This document shows positions 50,592 to 62,883 of a stretch of 64,000 nucleotides of DNA, piece after piece (position 1 is the first letter of the stretch; every line of letters starts with the position of its first letter). The notes below the pieces were generated by a model, which saw nothing but the letters and a program-made list of their open reading frames with translations, did not search any database and was not told where the DNA came from. The position numbers and the translations under genes were made by a program. This DNA comes from Nemopilema nomurai (lineage: Eukaryota > Cnidaria > Scyphozoa > Rhizostomeae > Rhizostomatidae): contig ML133465.1 in the NCBI GenBank assembly GCA_003864495.1, positions 496,001 to 560,000 on the forward strand, in the 5' to 3' direction.

Positions 50592-52833
50592 ATCGGAATG
50601 TTAAAAGGCAATATTTAGGCAATGATTTACTTTTTCTAGATAACGAATTATTCTTTTAAATGTTGAATGTGAATTGCTGTCCCATATCAGGGCAGGCCTG
50701 TTTAGCTTCAAATTAAAAAGAGCTGAAATGCGTCAGTGTCACATATCACATGCGTCTAGATGTAAATGCCACAAAAAGTATGATTCAGTGAAGTAGCATA
50801 TTGAAATTACAGTTTATTATTTTTTAAGCAAATTAGGAGCAACACTGTTTCAAGGTTTTCGTTTTGATTCACTCAGAGTGTAGACTGGAGATTACAATAC
50901 TTTCATTTAACTACAATTGGTGGACAGAGGATTCCGTGTAGGGTGTTGACTAGAAGTGGAGGCCAAAACTGAAGTACCAACGCTTTGCAAATACTTTCCC
51001 GTTATTTCTGCTTAGGTCACGTACTGACCACCAGTATAGGAACGGATTTTGTGGAGAAACAGACTGGCTTAGTTTCTTTTAACCGGTCACAAGAGGTTAA
51101 GGGATCATTGGTGGGCAGTGGCGGGCTTGGGATGAGGCTGCAAAGGGGGCAAAGGGTCAAAATGCCACCCTTCTCTAGTTACCTTCGCACGTTGCAGGTT
51201 TAACTATAATTACAAACTATCATTGAGGTATATAAACAAACTATCATCGAAATATATTGAGGCATTTATGAGAAGAGAGAATAGGTTGTCAATAATAATT
51301 TATCATTGCCATGAATAGCAGAAGTCAGTAAAAAATTGACTTGAAAACTTTATCCCTGCTTAGTGACTAGAAGTTCTCTGAAAATGTATTCATTTTTTAC
51401 GTCTACTTTTAAAAGAAAAAATTCCTGGCGAAATAATGAATTCAATTGATATTAATTTAATTATTTGATCACACCAATTTTTGTGTGAAGCTAAAGATAA
51501 AGTACATAGAAAAGTGTCTCTGAGATTGCTGAATCAATAGAAAAGGGGATTGATTATTCTTCAAATGCATGATTACTTGAAGTAATGTGAGTCCAAATAA
51601 ACAAACAAATAAACAAATAATGAAATTGTATATGCCAGGCTATTTGGGCCATACAAAAGAGATCTTTCTCTCAAGCAAGTGTAAGATTTTCGATAGCAAA
51701 AAGCTTTTGCATGTTCGGGAGTACTTCGTCCCAATGTCCCAATGACCTTGTCTCCCGATACAAACATACAAATCCGTCTTTCCATCTGAAAAACCATCAT
51801 GAGGGTTCGTGGCTCTCTTGGACCGATAAGGAGAGCGCATGATTGGTAATAATTGACCAACCAACGTTACCTAAAGCACACATTCACATGAACTACAAGT
51901 CTCTCTTTCTCTGGGTTATCTAGAGAGGCCCTCATGGCACTGTTGGACCAGTGTTAAGCGTATACGTGGTTTTGTCCTATTGACTTAGTGGGATGGCAAC
52001 TGCAACTGCGTACGTTGGATTTGTATTCATGAGATGGTACATGGGAAGGCAAAGCTGGAAAACATTGGAAAATATTAATTATCGCATCTGATCCAGCATT
52101 ATTTTCCTAATTCATAGTATAACTATTATGCCCTGACCTTTCACTTAGTGGTCTCCTATCCTATCATAATAATAATGCAAACTGAATTTCTATAATAAAC
52201 TGTAATTTTTACAAAAATCATTAAACTTTTTTCTAAGATCTTTAACGGGGGTATGATGGTGACCATTTGAAAGTAAATAAAAGTTAGTAAGAGAGAAGAG
52301 GGGGAATGTGGCAAGAAGGTTCTTGTTCCCTTCAAATCGTTTTCTCGTCGATTCCAACACAATGTCCAACTTCTTCAAATATATTGTGATCCCCAGTGAC
52401 TTTCTGGTATTTCTGCTGGCACATCGGCTGTTTCGCAATACGAGAAAGTTAGAGACGATGAATTATTCTAATGGGTTTCAATTTAAAGATGATACAATTC
52501 AAAGAAACTACTTCATAGGATGCCCTTTAATAAAGCCAATCTTGCTGGCAAATTTGACATAATGGTAAACAGAGATTCACTTGGTCGTTTTTCCGGCAAA
52601 TTTACAAAATGAACTGCTTTCGACGTTTCTCTGTCACTTTTGTCATGTCTCTTGCAGCGGAGAAAAAGTGGCCCCCATCCCTGGCTCTTACAAAATTGAG
52701 CTTTTCACTGTTGTTTCGCTCCGTTAACTCAGCTCTATCCCCAGCCTTTCTTGTCACTAGCATCTAACTTATGGTGGATGAAACATAAAATTCTGACGTT
52801 GACTACTAGCCTATATAAAATGAACACTTAATT

Positions 52834-53094
52834 TGGCGCCCATCACGTTTCATTGGCCACTGTTGGTGGGTGTGGTCAGAAAAAGAAGGGGTTGTCAATT
52901 AAACATTTCTTGTTTTCCATTTCTTTTTTAGTCCAATAACCTTGTGTAGCATCAATTACCTGTTTATTACAGGTAAGAACTAAAATGAACATCAGAAGCA
53001 AAAAGCTTCATGTTTTGCAAAAGGGGCCCTTTTTCAGCAAAAGATGGGGTCCAGCAAGTTTTAGAGCCATTGGCCGACGAAACGTTGGGCGCCA
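52834..53094. mobile_element. Candidate short MITE with imperfect inverted ends
   Basis: Left end TGGCGCCCATCACGTTTC and the complement of the right end, TGGCGCCCAACGTTTC, pair with a small gap; about 260 bp in all. Read on the minus strand the right end begins CAGTGGCG, which resembles hAT ends. No coding capacity. Confidence 0.5.
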
Positions 53095-54748
53095 CTGTTA
53101 TTCTTACCCTAATCAAAATGGCTCTCTTCCCTGGCTGGTGAGCCTATTCAAACATTAATGCATACGCAAGCGTTGTCAGTGAATGCTGGAAGAGCTACGC
53201 TGTTTTTTTATTAGAAACTTGGCATAAAAACGATTTGCTCATTTTTCTTAACTTAAGAAACGACCGTACCAAAATGGAAAACCTAAAAAATCTTGTATAA
53301 TTTGCAGTTTTATTTTACGAAGGTCACACTCGAACGGGCCTCAGTATTAAACATCACTGTATTTTGCAATTTCCCCCTTGGCATGCAACTGAGCACGGTG
53401 TAGCTGAGAGACTTGTTACATTATCGATTATCATTCTTCAAATTAGCACATTCAATTCAAGAAACATATGCCAGCAAAATGACCAAATATTAAACAAACT
53501 GTCTACCAGCATGGGACCTTAGTTTCTTTTTGAAAAATGAGTGTTTTCGGATGTGTGTGTTTCTTTTTTTTGGACAGTGACGAAGCAACTATTTACTTGA
53601 AGCTTTTCCTCCCCATGAGAAGCACTACCTTCTCTCACACAGTTGCCTATAATGTCTTAGTGCGTTACTGTGGCCATTACAAGAGCATCCCACTCTCTCG
53701 TTCAACACACCATGCTTCCTCCAACAGCTTTACAATGCTACTTGCCACATGACGTTAGTGGTCTCTATTCTTTACTGCCAGCATTTTCTTCGACAGTGCA
53801 TTTTTATCATACATCCCACTCTTGTTGTAAAAGATATTTTCCAATAGATCATGCTTTTCTCTTATGCTGAACGCACCCCAATTTTATTTAGCATCCTCTT
53901 GTTTGTCCTCCAATTTTCCAGGAAGTCACTCAGTTCTTATACCCTACATCTCAAATGGTGTACTCATTTTCCTTTGTGTTTTGATCTTTTTGCCTTATTT
54001 ATGTGTTAGAAAATGAAATACGGAATGACCTGGAAAAATTAAAAGAAGAGAACAGAGTAAGAAAGAGATGTTGTAATCTGCTTGATGTTTGAAACTGGAA
54101 GAACTGATTTTGTAAAACACTTCATGATACCATGGATATTTGCAAGCTTCTGGTGAAAATGTGCAGATTTGAGAATGAAACAAAGTTGCAAAATGAACTT
54201 GTAGAATTAAGTCTTTCAAGGCAAAACTTGTGGAAGTTTCTACTTTAACCAAGGTAGAGGAAGTATTTTTTGCTGAGTACTTTGAAATTGGTGTTATCCA
54301 AACAATGCCTTCTTACTATGGGGTAAAGCCTTGTTTCTCATTCTGTGCATAAAGTCTCGATTTTGAAGACATTAAACATCTATGTCCACTTCTATTGTAG
54401 CTTGCATCTTCACAACACAAAACTTACTTGTCTCACACTCTGCTCTTGTTTAAGTCTGCCAGTGTAATCCAATCAAGCACTGGAAATTATCTCTCAAGAC
54501 AGCTTTGGAAAAAGTAATGACTGCAGCTGCATATACAAATTGGTTAACTGCATGGCAGCAAGCTAGATTACACAAAGATAGGCAACCAATATTGAACCTC
54601 ATTCTCATTTAATACAATATGTTTAACACATACAGGATTTTAAAGTTGAATGTGTGAGATAGCCAAAATTGATAGCAGCCTTCAGTTTTTCTGACAAAGG
54701 CAAACTAAATTTATGCACACTAAGAAACACATTCAAAGCAGAAGAATC

Positions 54749-54754
54749 TTTATT
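54749..54754 (-). terminator. Possible CDC73 polyadenylation signal
   Basis: AATAAA on the minus strand about 1.1 kb after the CDC73 stop codon. It would fit a long 3' UTR; nearer variant signals are possible. Confidence 0.25.
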
Positions 54755-55830
54755 GACTATCCACTTGACAAACTGTTTACAAAAATGAAGTAACCCTTGT
54801 TACCAAGTGACCCTTGAGACCAAGCTACCAGATATACAATATCAGCTAAAAGCCTTGGGACTTATAAACAGTAAAAAAAATTATGTTCACCAGAAACTGA
54901 CAAACACAATACTGAGTCCTTAGTTCATGCCTCCACGTTTAGACATCAAGTTTTAATCAAAATGAACTAAATGATTTAAATGAGAATGACTCAAGTCTCA
55001 GCACTGTTAGTGAAAAGTCACATATTTCTTGCTTATGTGAAGAGTTTAATAATACCTGGAAATTTCACTTTTTGTTTCAACTTTTGCAAAAAACAAAATT
55101 GTAGCACTCTCTGTTGCCCCACACACACCTACAGTAAAATTTAATCAGGTGACCCACTGAGTATTTTTATGCTATACCATCCCAAAGCATCTGATTTCAT
55201 CTGTTCTCCAAATTTTGTTTGCTACTAAAATTATAACATTTACAAACTATTCAGCACAAAAATGCTATATACATCAACATTGTTTGCCTGTCAAGATATA
55301 TTTAATGAAACTAAAGACATACAGAGGACCTGCAGATGCATTGCTTGTCACACATACAAAAAGACAAATACATCCAATCTCTCAAAAATGAAGTTGACAA
55401 AGAAGAATACATTTGAGGATGTATATACTGTTGCAGGCAAACTTAGTCCCAAATGCTAAATTTCATTTAACTCATTAAATATATACACTGTTGATGCTTA
55501 TCAGAGAATTTTGACTGACAAGTAGTAAAATATTGATTCATCCACAAAAACCGTCCAATCAGGACTGTCTTCATGCACAAGGAAAGTCACCCAGTAGTTG
55601 CTGTGAAGGCTAGCCATAAAATTTGCTAAAAAAGTTTAACTCCATATTTTAAGCTCAGCCAACTCAAACACTACCACAAATAAGAAGGTGGCCTAAGTTC
55701 TTATCACCTTATACTATTGTTTCCAACGTATCCGTCTTTTACTTCTTCTTCAGTGATCTAACATTCGATACCAACAAATAAGCATTTCCCTTCAAATAAA
55801 CATGAAAGGTACAATACTCATTTGAAGACA

Positions 55831-57480
55831 TTAGTATCTTAGATTAGGTTTGTTTTTTACCATGAACTTATCAAGTACCTCCCAAAACTTCAAAGCACAG
55901 GCTCTATCCATGTGCCTTCTGTTTCTACTGACAGTCAAAATTTCAACATCCCACTTCTTGACATTGGTATCAAGCTTCATGTCATCATACTTGACATGAA
56001 AACCTCTGATTTTTGAAAAGATTTCCACAGGAGAGCCATCTGGAAGCACTGCTGGCCACCCCTTGAACTGCCATAAGGGTCCCTGTACAAATGCAGCAAC
56101 AACCCGATTCCAATCATTTGATGACAATTTCAGAGGTTGATCTACAACTCTTATAGGAACAGTCACAGTTTGCATTTGCTGGTTAAGGACCATATCCTTT
56201 TTTCGCTGAAGTAAAACCTCACTCTCTCTCACAACACCAGATTTTTTCTTATCTTCCGGGGATGCAAACTTATAGTCCTGCAGGAAATCTTTAACATTCA
56301 ACAATGAGATAAGAGAGGTTGTCCCAGCTGGAACAATAATAATTGGGGTTTTGGATTCACGCTTTTGTGGCAAACCACTTGGCTTCTGCATGCTTGAAAC
56401 AGGCCTGGGGGATTTGCTTGGGTTCACATTTGCAGGGGGTTGAGCAACATGGCGCTGGCTTTTCCCCTCCTTCATGCTTTCAAGGCTGAGACCATGAAAA
56501 GTAGCACTGGTATCAATTTTAAACCCGCCCTTGTCGATATGGCTCCCAAACCTCTCTTGATCATAACGACTGTAAGATGCAGCTGGAACCGGTTTCTTTG
56601 CGAGTTCTGGAACTTCTTTCTTCAAAGGTGGCTGTTCTGGTTTAGCTTGTCCGACCTTTCCTCCTTCCTTAGCTTTAACTGACTGCAAAATTGCTAGAAC
56701 ATTTTTAAGGAACACTTTCCCAGAGCTCTGTAACACACTTGTTCTTGTTCTCAAGAGTCTTTCTCTCATCACAATATCTTTAGTCACATCTGTTTCTATA
56801 TCAGGAATGGCTGTAAAATCCTTTGGAGGCATCGGTGTTTGTTCTAACATACCTGATTCCAATTCATCATCCCCCTTGATCGTTCCTCTTTTCCTTGTGA
56901 TGATTTTTCTCTTAATTTCTGCAATTTTCTCAACAGACATAACAGTGTTAAGCCCGCCTTTTCCTTCCTTTCTAATTTTCTCCGTTGTAACCGCACCCTC
57001 CCTCTTATCCTGCAGCTTCAAAGCCAGCCATTCCTGGATGTCGTACCTTGCTTGCCCGTCTTCTGTCCGAGCTTTCTTGGCACCTTCTGAAGAACCTTCC
57101 TGAAGCGGCCTCTTCGCTGAAAGCGATGTCGTACGCTGCACGGGAAGTTCCAACGGAGCACTTTTATCGATACTTGGTGTGCTTTCTTTATCGCCATTGA
57201 GGAATGCAAGTAAATCCTTTCTGTCAGGGAAGCGAACGACGGGTACTTTTGCAGCACCAGCTCGCTGAACGTAAATTGGATGAGAAAGGTGGACATTTTT
57301 AAGCAAAAACAGAAGCGCCTCGAGAGTGTAGTATTCCTTCGGAGTTGTCCTGCAAATTATATAGCTGGTCTTCGCGGTCTTCAAGAATGAAACGGCATCG
57401 AATGATATGTATTTATCATCCTCGTTTATATCTTTTTTGTTGATGTTGAACTGACGAAGTAACGTGAGCGGATCCGCCAT
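55831..57480 (-). CDS. CDC73: CDC73 / parafibromin, PAF1 complex subunit, 549 aa, intronless
   Basis: Nuclear subunit of the PAF1 complex, which travels with RNA polymerase II and supports elongation and histone H2B ubiquitination. The whole protein lies in one open frame from ATG 57480 to TAA at 55831. The N-terminal domain (MADPLTLLRQFNINKK, REYYTL-like KEYYTLEALLFLL, NVHLSHPIYV, PDRKDLLAFLNG at about 1-96) closely follows human parafibromin. A bipartite-like nuclear signal (KRP...KKAR) lies at about 123-138. The C-terminal Ras-like domain (379-549) is strongly conserved: RVVDQPLKL, FVQGPLWQFKGWP, LPDGSPVEIFSKI, KWDVEIL. Human CDC73 is 531 aa, so this is full length with no breaks. The absence of introns contrasts with the many-exon human gene. 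Confidence 0.97.
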   Translation of the reverse strand: MADPLTLLRQFNINKKDINEDDKYISFDAVSFLKTAKTSYIICRTTPKEYYTLEALLFLLKNVHLSHPIYVQRAGAAKVPVVRFPDRKDLLAFLNGDKESTPSIDKSAPLELPVQRTTSLSAKRPLQEGSSEGAKKARTEDGQARYDIQEWLALKLQDKREGAVTTEKIRKEGKGGLNTVMSVEKIAEIKRKIITRKRGTIKGDDELESGMLEQTPMPPKDFTAIPDIETDVTKDIVMRERLLRTRTSVLQSSGKVFLKNVLAILQSVKAKEGGKVGQAKPEQPPLKKEVPELAKKPVPAASYSRYDQERFGSHIDKGGFKIDTSATFHGLSLESMKEGKSQRHVAQPPANVNPSKSPRPVSSMQKPSGLPQKRESKTPIIIVPAGTTSLISLLNVKDFLQDYKFASPEDKKKSGVVRESEVLLQRKKDMVLNQQMQTVTVPIRVVDQPLKLSSNDWNRVVAAFVQGPLWQFKGWPAVLPDGSPVEIFSKIRGFHVKYDDMKLDTNVKKWDVEILTVSRNRRHMDRACALKFWEVLDKFMVKNKPNLRY

Positions 57481-57626
57481 TATTAAGCTGCAACTTCACG
57501 AATAAACACGCAGCGTGGACTGGGAACTGATCACTGAAAACGAAACGCGGGCGACCGAGAAGCGAAGGCCTGGGCCGGCTTTTGACCCACACAAGTTGGA
57601 AAACCGTGGGCTTCATATATACTGTC

Positions 57627-57993
57627 ATATACCACAATCCTCGAAATGCCCCCCCCCCCGAAAAAGCCCCCACATCGAATAATCCCCCACCTTAGAACTA
57701 CAAATTTTCAATAAGCCCCCCCTCGATTTTTTGAATTTCGACTCCCGAGGTTGCCTTTGGCATTTTAGTGAATTACCAAAAAAATTTATATTTTTGTTAA
57801 TGATTTAATCAAATGTTACTTAATATTTACATTATTTTTTATATTATGAATAGAAAGAAGTTTATAAAACCATCTTTTCATGTTGCATGTTTCAGGTAAT
57901 TTTATAAGCCCCCTCCCCTCGAATAAGCCCCCATCCAAAAATATCAGAAATAAATAAGCCCCCAGGTGGCTAATTCGAGGATTTACGGTATAT
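57627..57993. mobile_element. MITE-like inverted-repeat element upstream of CDC73
   Basis: About 367 bp. The left end reads ATATACCACAATCCTCGAA and the complement of the right end reads ATATACCGTAAATCCTCGAA, an imperfect terminal inverted repeat. Inside are several AAGCCCCC/TAAGCCCCC phrases next to TCGAATAA. It lies about 150 bp upstream of the CDC73 ATG. No coding capacity. Confidence 0.65.
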
Positions 57994-60062
57994 GAGCTCA
58001 GACCAACAAGTACTACAATCACAAAATAATTTTCGATTTAGCCAAAGCAAGCACAGGTCTTCTATCGATTAACTTCCATTCTTTGTATCACGTGTTTGAT
58101 TATAAGTTCATATGATTAAGTCCATATAATTATCAATCCATCCAACATACAATTCTATACAACTACAAAACAATTAAATCAAGTGCGACGCTAAAATTAA
58201 ATACAACGGTGCTTGTAGAATTACAAGCTAAAGAAAGGAAAAGACATTACATGATTGTATATAAGATAGATTGATTAAGAAGGAGCTCTCTGTATAGATA
58301 GACTAATCGAGAGAGAGCCCCCATCCCCTTCCCCCATATAAGCAAAGAAACTAAAACATTATAAATAAAAATGCTAGCCCATTGAGTAAATTAAGACTTT
58401 ATAGTTAGTCAATTGATTGCTGCCTATGACATTGGTAACGTTTTTTGTGAACCAATTTGCTTGGTCCTAGATCCAATATATCGTTTCGTAGGAAAGAACT
58501 CAACTGGTGCTTTATTAATCGTTAAGTAAGTAAGTTTCTGATTGAATATATTAGTATAAAAGGTTTAATTAGCATATACCATGGGCTCCGACGCAGGTTG
58601 GAAAGTGGGAGGGAAAGGGAGGTTTTAACAATTATAACAAAAGATGTTTAAAAAAGGTCTATTGTTTTACAAAAAAGTGAGGGGGCCATGCCCCCCCTTC
58701 GTTGGAGGCCCTGTATACATTAACAAAAGTTACACCCTAACGGGCAATCAATAGCATGAATGTTCATTAGCAATGATAACATATATATTTATATCCTATT
58801 GGATGCTCAAAGTAAGTCATTCATTGGCGCTTTATAAGTTAAAAGTTCTTGCCATCAAGAAAAGCTGTTGCAAGCTGTCAGTACAGAAAGAGCGCTACAT
58901 AGTAGGATTTAGAACTTAGTGAACAAGTTTGCGTTAGGTGGCTGTTTTTAGGTAAGTAAATAATGTAGAAATTTCAAGGCTCATTACAGCAAACGGAAGG
59001 CTTCTACATAGAATCAACCCTATGAGGTTTGATAGCAAGTTTTTCGCTGAAATATTAGGTAAGGAAGAGTTGATACATTGGAAGAGTAACGCATCTAAGA
59101 CGTAGTCTGCATCCCGTTAGTTGGCTGTGATGCAATGGAATTTGCACAAGTAAAGTCAAATGCTTTGAAGCAAATTAAGGGGGTTGGGTCACATGTAAGG
59201 CCACGGGACAATGTTGCTATTTTCAAGGTTGTGGATGAGGTGAATATTTTGAAGCTGGTCGCCACGTATCGTGAAGATCTGAATGTTTTTGACACAACAT
59301 ATATTATTGTTGCATCCCCAAATACATGCAGATTTATTGAGAGCATATATCTGGATAATTTTTAATTGATCAGTGGACGAAGCCTGCTCGCAGTGCAACG
59401 GGCAAGAAGAAGAGAACTTCATATAGGGCCGTTTGGCTGAAAGGACAGAGAGGCGTTTATTTGCAAGCACCACAAGGCCGTCGTCATATAGATTCTGACA
59501 TTGTCAGATTCTACTTGTCAGATTCTGGCATTGGCTGTCACAGCATAATATATACGTCTATTCTCCGCCAAACGAACAATGTCCACGCCTCTCCTGTCTG
59601 AGCACTTGTCCAACCAACCAACAAATGTCTGTCGTTTTCGTTCTTCTTTCTTTCCTTCTACCTTGCCTGTTACCACCACCACAGGGCACCGCTTCCATAA
59701 GTGATGCCTGCTGGTCATCATCCTTGCTCTTGTCTCCCCTACCCCCCCCCCCCCTCATTGAAGTTATTGAAGATGTTGGCAACGCTTCAAGCATTATTTC
59801 ATCGTCTGCCATTGTGTAAAACAGAACGATTCGTAAACAAAATTTCTCATACATGCAGGCAGTCCCGCACAAAACTCTTGTTTACAGTTACGTGGCCAAG
59901 CCCCTCTAAAGCTGACATTTGTCAACAAACAGTGACAAACAGTGATCGGCCACTACCAAATCAGAACTTTTTATTAGAGCCAGTCACAGTTATCCAAACA
60001 TACGATCACAAGCTCCCCAATCAAGAATATACAATATCTACAGTTGTTCTTCTTGTGTATGG
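57994..60062. other. Spacer between CDC73 and the fourth GPCR
   Basis: AT-rich with a C-run (59744-59755) and CCC-rich low complexity near 58680. A minus-strand frame around 59558-59818 starts at an ATG in good context (see findings) but is not supported as a gene. Otherwise nothing recognised. Confidence 0.4.
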
Positions 60063-60983
60063 TTAATGAGTTTCTTCTTGGGGATTCTCGTTGCCGTGTC
60101 CAATCTCCATGGATACGACACCCCGCCATCTTTGCATAAAAGCAAACTTGCCTTTCATGAATTCTTTAATCTCGCGGCTTGAACTGATCAGTATCGCTGT
60201 ATTGAGGATCGAGTTCAGGACGACAAGAGGCGGAGTATAGGCAACAAAACTAGCTATTGCGTTGCTAGGGCTGCCGGGGATAGCGTACTTGCTATAGGCC
60301 CACAACGGCTGGGCAATCAACGTTGGGACGTAGCAGATGCACAGAGTAAAAAGAATAGCTGCTACATGTCGCGCGACACGAACTTCTACTGCAGTTGCAA
60401 CAAGAACTTGCGAGCGCAGCCGTTGGTACCCTTTCACGTATAACAAGCACACGACCAGTAAAACTGCAGCGTTTGTGACCGAAAGAAATAGCATGAGTTC
60501 AAAGACGAAAAGCCACAGCGCGGCGATGACAGAGACGGCACCGATAATGAAGCAGATGACTGCAGCCAGAAATACGAGAGTCAGGGCCCTACGCTTGCTC
60601 ATGAAGGTGTTGTAGTTGTCTGCCCACACGACGCGATGGTATCTGTCAAAGGCCACTAGTACTATCATCATACCGGAGAACTCGCACAAAGACAAGGCCA
60701 TAAACTGTCCGATGACATCAGCGACAGTGCACGTTGCTTGTGGAAGCATGCACAGATACAAGAGCAGCGGCTGCAGAAATACAGCAATGCACAGGTCGGA
60801 CAGGGCCATGAAGAAGTAGAAGATGAAGGTCGGCTTCTTCAGCAGTTTCAGCTTCACCAAGGTGTACACCAGGGCGCTGTTGAACCCCAAGTTCAATAGG
60901 AGCGAAATGATTCCGACTGTAACTCCAATCGAATCTCCTCCGCTTCTTGTTCTTTTAATTGGGTACAATGATTGGCACTTCAT
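60063..60983 (-). CDS. Class A GPCR, diverged relative of the intron cluster, 306 aa
   Basis: Seven-helix receptor; ligand unknown. Start ATG 60983 is chosen because a good acceptor (TTGACTTTGCTTTCAAG) ends at 61005 and the frame above begins with TTG. Asn35 in TM1, LSDL in TM2 (Asp63), Cys85, DRY at 113-115, CYVP in TM6 (217-220) in place of CWxP, and NTAIL in place of NPxxY (261-265). The second intracellular loop NYNTFMSKRR resembles [10 protein letters not shown] of nested copy 2. Like the cluster it has an N-terminal Cys (Cys3), Cys85 and no Cys between TM4 and TM5. Single coding exon. The altered NPxxY may mean weak or unusual signalling; this is inference. Confidence 0.88.
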   Translation of the reverse strand: MKCQSLYPIKRTRSGGDSIGVTVGIISLLLNLGFNSALVYTLVKLKLLKKPTFIFYFFMALSDLCIAVFLQPLLLYLCMLPQATCTVADVIGQFMALSLCEFSGMMIVLVAFDRYHRVVWADNYNTFMSKRRALTLVFLAAVICFIIGAVSVIAALWLFVFELMLFLSVTNAAVLLVVCLLYVKGYQRLRSQVLVATAVEVRVARHVAAILFTLCICYVPTLIAQPLWAYSKYAIPGSPSNAIASFVAYTPPLVVLNSILNTAILISSSREIKEFMKGKFAFMQRWRGVVSMEIGHGNENPQEETH

Positions 60984-62883
60984 ACTGGCTACCCCTATAC
61001 AGACCTTGAAAGCAAAGTCAAGCCAGCACAATGCTTTTTGCTACTGTCGCAACTCTGTAGCTTTCCTGATCATAACGCTTCCAAATCAAAGCACTTTCCT
61101 TCAAACATCTGTTTCGGTGATTTATTTTGGCGCGGCTTCGAAATGCTGCATTATTAAAATGACACGAAGGCGACCTCTGTGCTTTTTAGTCAAAAGCCGA
61201 TCTTTTCCCCTGATACCCTGACTAGTACTGTTTCTAACAATTTTTAAAGACGATCATCAGGATGAAGTCTATAATTGAATTTCAAAAGAGCATGATTTAC
61301 ATTTCTCTAGACTGCCTGTGTCATCATAGGATCTAACAAGTCCCACACCTGTCTTGAAGTGGCCTGGGACTGACAAATCAACCCTTCATTGAATTTGATA
61401 AAGGCGTAAGCTTCTCAATCAGGGAGAGGTACCGTGAAGTTTCATCTACTGTACCCCCATTTCCGCAAAGCAACGGTGCCCTTTATGATTTCAAGGGCAC
61501 GCTACCCTTAATGATGTTCTTCGGAAAACTGGATAAACAATGGAATAGAAGGAATCAGTGGGTGCAAGATGCATTGATTTAGTGGATATTGCTAGATGTC
61601 GAAAAGAGTATCATAACTCCGGGTGATTGTCCTTAAGTGAAATTTCACGAACAGAAGGAGATGGGTTCTTATATTGCAATCGCAACAATAGAAGGGGGAT
61701 TACAACAATCTGTTCTCAGAGCATTTAGTCGTTAACACCTAGGAAAGCTTTGTTCTGCTAGTAAACATTCTTTTGCATGAATTGCTGAAATTAGGTGTCT
61801 TTCCTTCTTTCTGATCTGTTGAACCTAGTAGTTTTTATGCTCCGGCAAAGCGACTGGACGTTTTCACTGAACATGCACTGGACATTGCTTACTTTGTTCA
61901 GTGTATGAAAATCAAGAAAATTTTGATGGTGGCAGAACAGTGATCCTTTACATTGTGAAAGAATGCACACAGGAAAATTTGCTACAGGGCGCCAATGAGA
62001 GAGCGACCTCTCTGTACTTTAGCATCAATGAGTTTGGATTGCAAATGAAACGTTTTTATGATCCTGACTGTTTTGGATCTTTTTGACGAAGTGTCCTTGG
62101 CCAATACGTATGATGAGATTCTGGACAGTTCCATTTCAAACGACCAACATTTGAAACGTTGAAAACAAAAGCGCGAGGTCTGTAGTTGAACTTATTTTTT
62201 GCCTGGTCTTCTTTATTATGGAACTAAGAATTTCTTAATCAACGTACCACATTTAATTTGTAAAAATAAGAGAAACAAGCCTTAGCCAAACCTTAATAAC
62301 AATGATAGTCAGCGCCGTTAGCAATGTGAATCAACAAGGAACTTATTTTTCAAAAAATCTCGCCATTTTGAATTTTGCTCTTTTCAGAGGTTGTTCTATC
62401 CCCAAGCATGGACTGCGCAGCCATTGGATAGGTCTAGAAGATAGGTCTGAAAGCGCACATAATTGTGGAGCTTTAGTTTTTTCATTGAAATTAATGGTTG
62501 ATCGGTCGTAATCTTGTTCTTTTTACGTCATGTATCATTTTATGTCATTGTGTCGTTGCCGTTATTGCGATTCTGTTGGTTGTTGTAGAGTCACATATCA
62601 CTGTTGATTGTCACTTCTAATTATATTCAGCGTTATTTATGATCATTAGTCAGTCTTGTTGAAATCAAATTGAGATACATTGGTTTGTTGACTACGCTGA
62701 TGTCTCACTTGGCTTAGGCCTTAAGGCATCTTCTTCCGCGCTAGCAAAGAACCCAATATCATTACACAACGATGAGAAGCTACATATGCACGGTAGCCAA
62801 GGAGGTCCGCGACCGAAAAGGTTGACAATCACTGTATTGGAGGTCACACAATTTTGGGAGTCATAGAGAGTGCGGAAAAATAA
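60984..62883. other. 5' flank of the fourth GPCR and spacer
   Basis: Contains the acceptor at 61005-61006 and presumably upstream UTR sequence. No coding region recognised; short plus-strand frames near 61901 and 62302 lack domains. Confidence 0.4.

Larger units (their letters stand above)
47369..55830. other. Gene-poor region between the EFCAB6-like gene and CDC73
   Basis: Contains the 5' end and presumed promoter of the EFCAB6-like gene (47.4-48.2 kb), two inverted-repeat elements listed separately, and the CDC73 3' UTR at its right end. Open frames up to 132 codons (48243-48641) start from non-ATG codons or lack domains. No protein gene supported. Confidence 0.45.

Noticed and set aside
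60984..61031. 16-codon extension of the fourth GPCR
   Set aside because: Begins with TTG, not ATG, and crosses a good acceptor; the ATG at 60983 is preferred.
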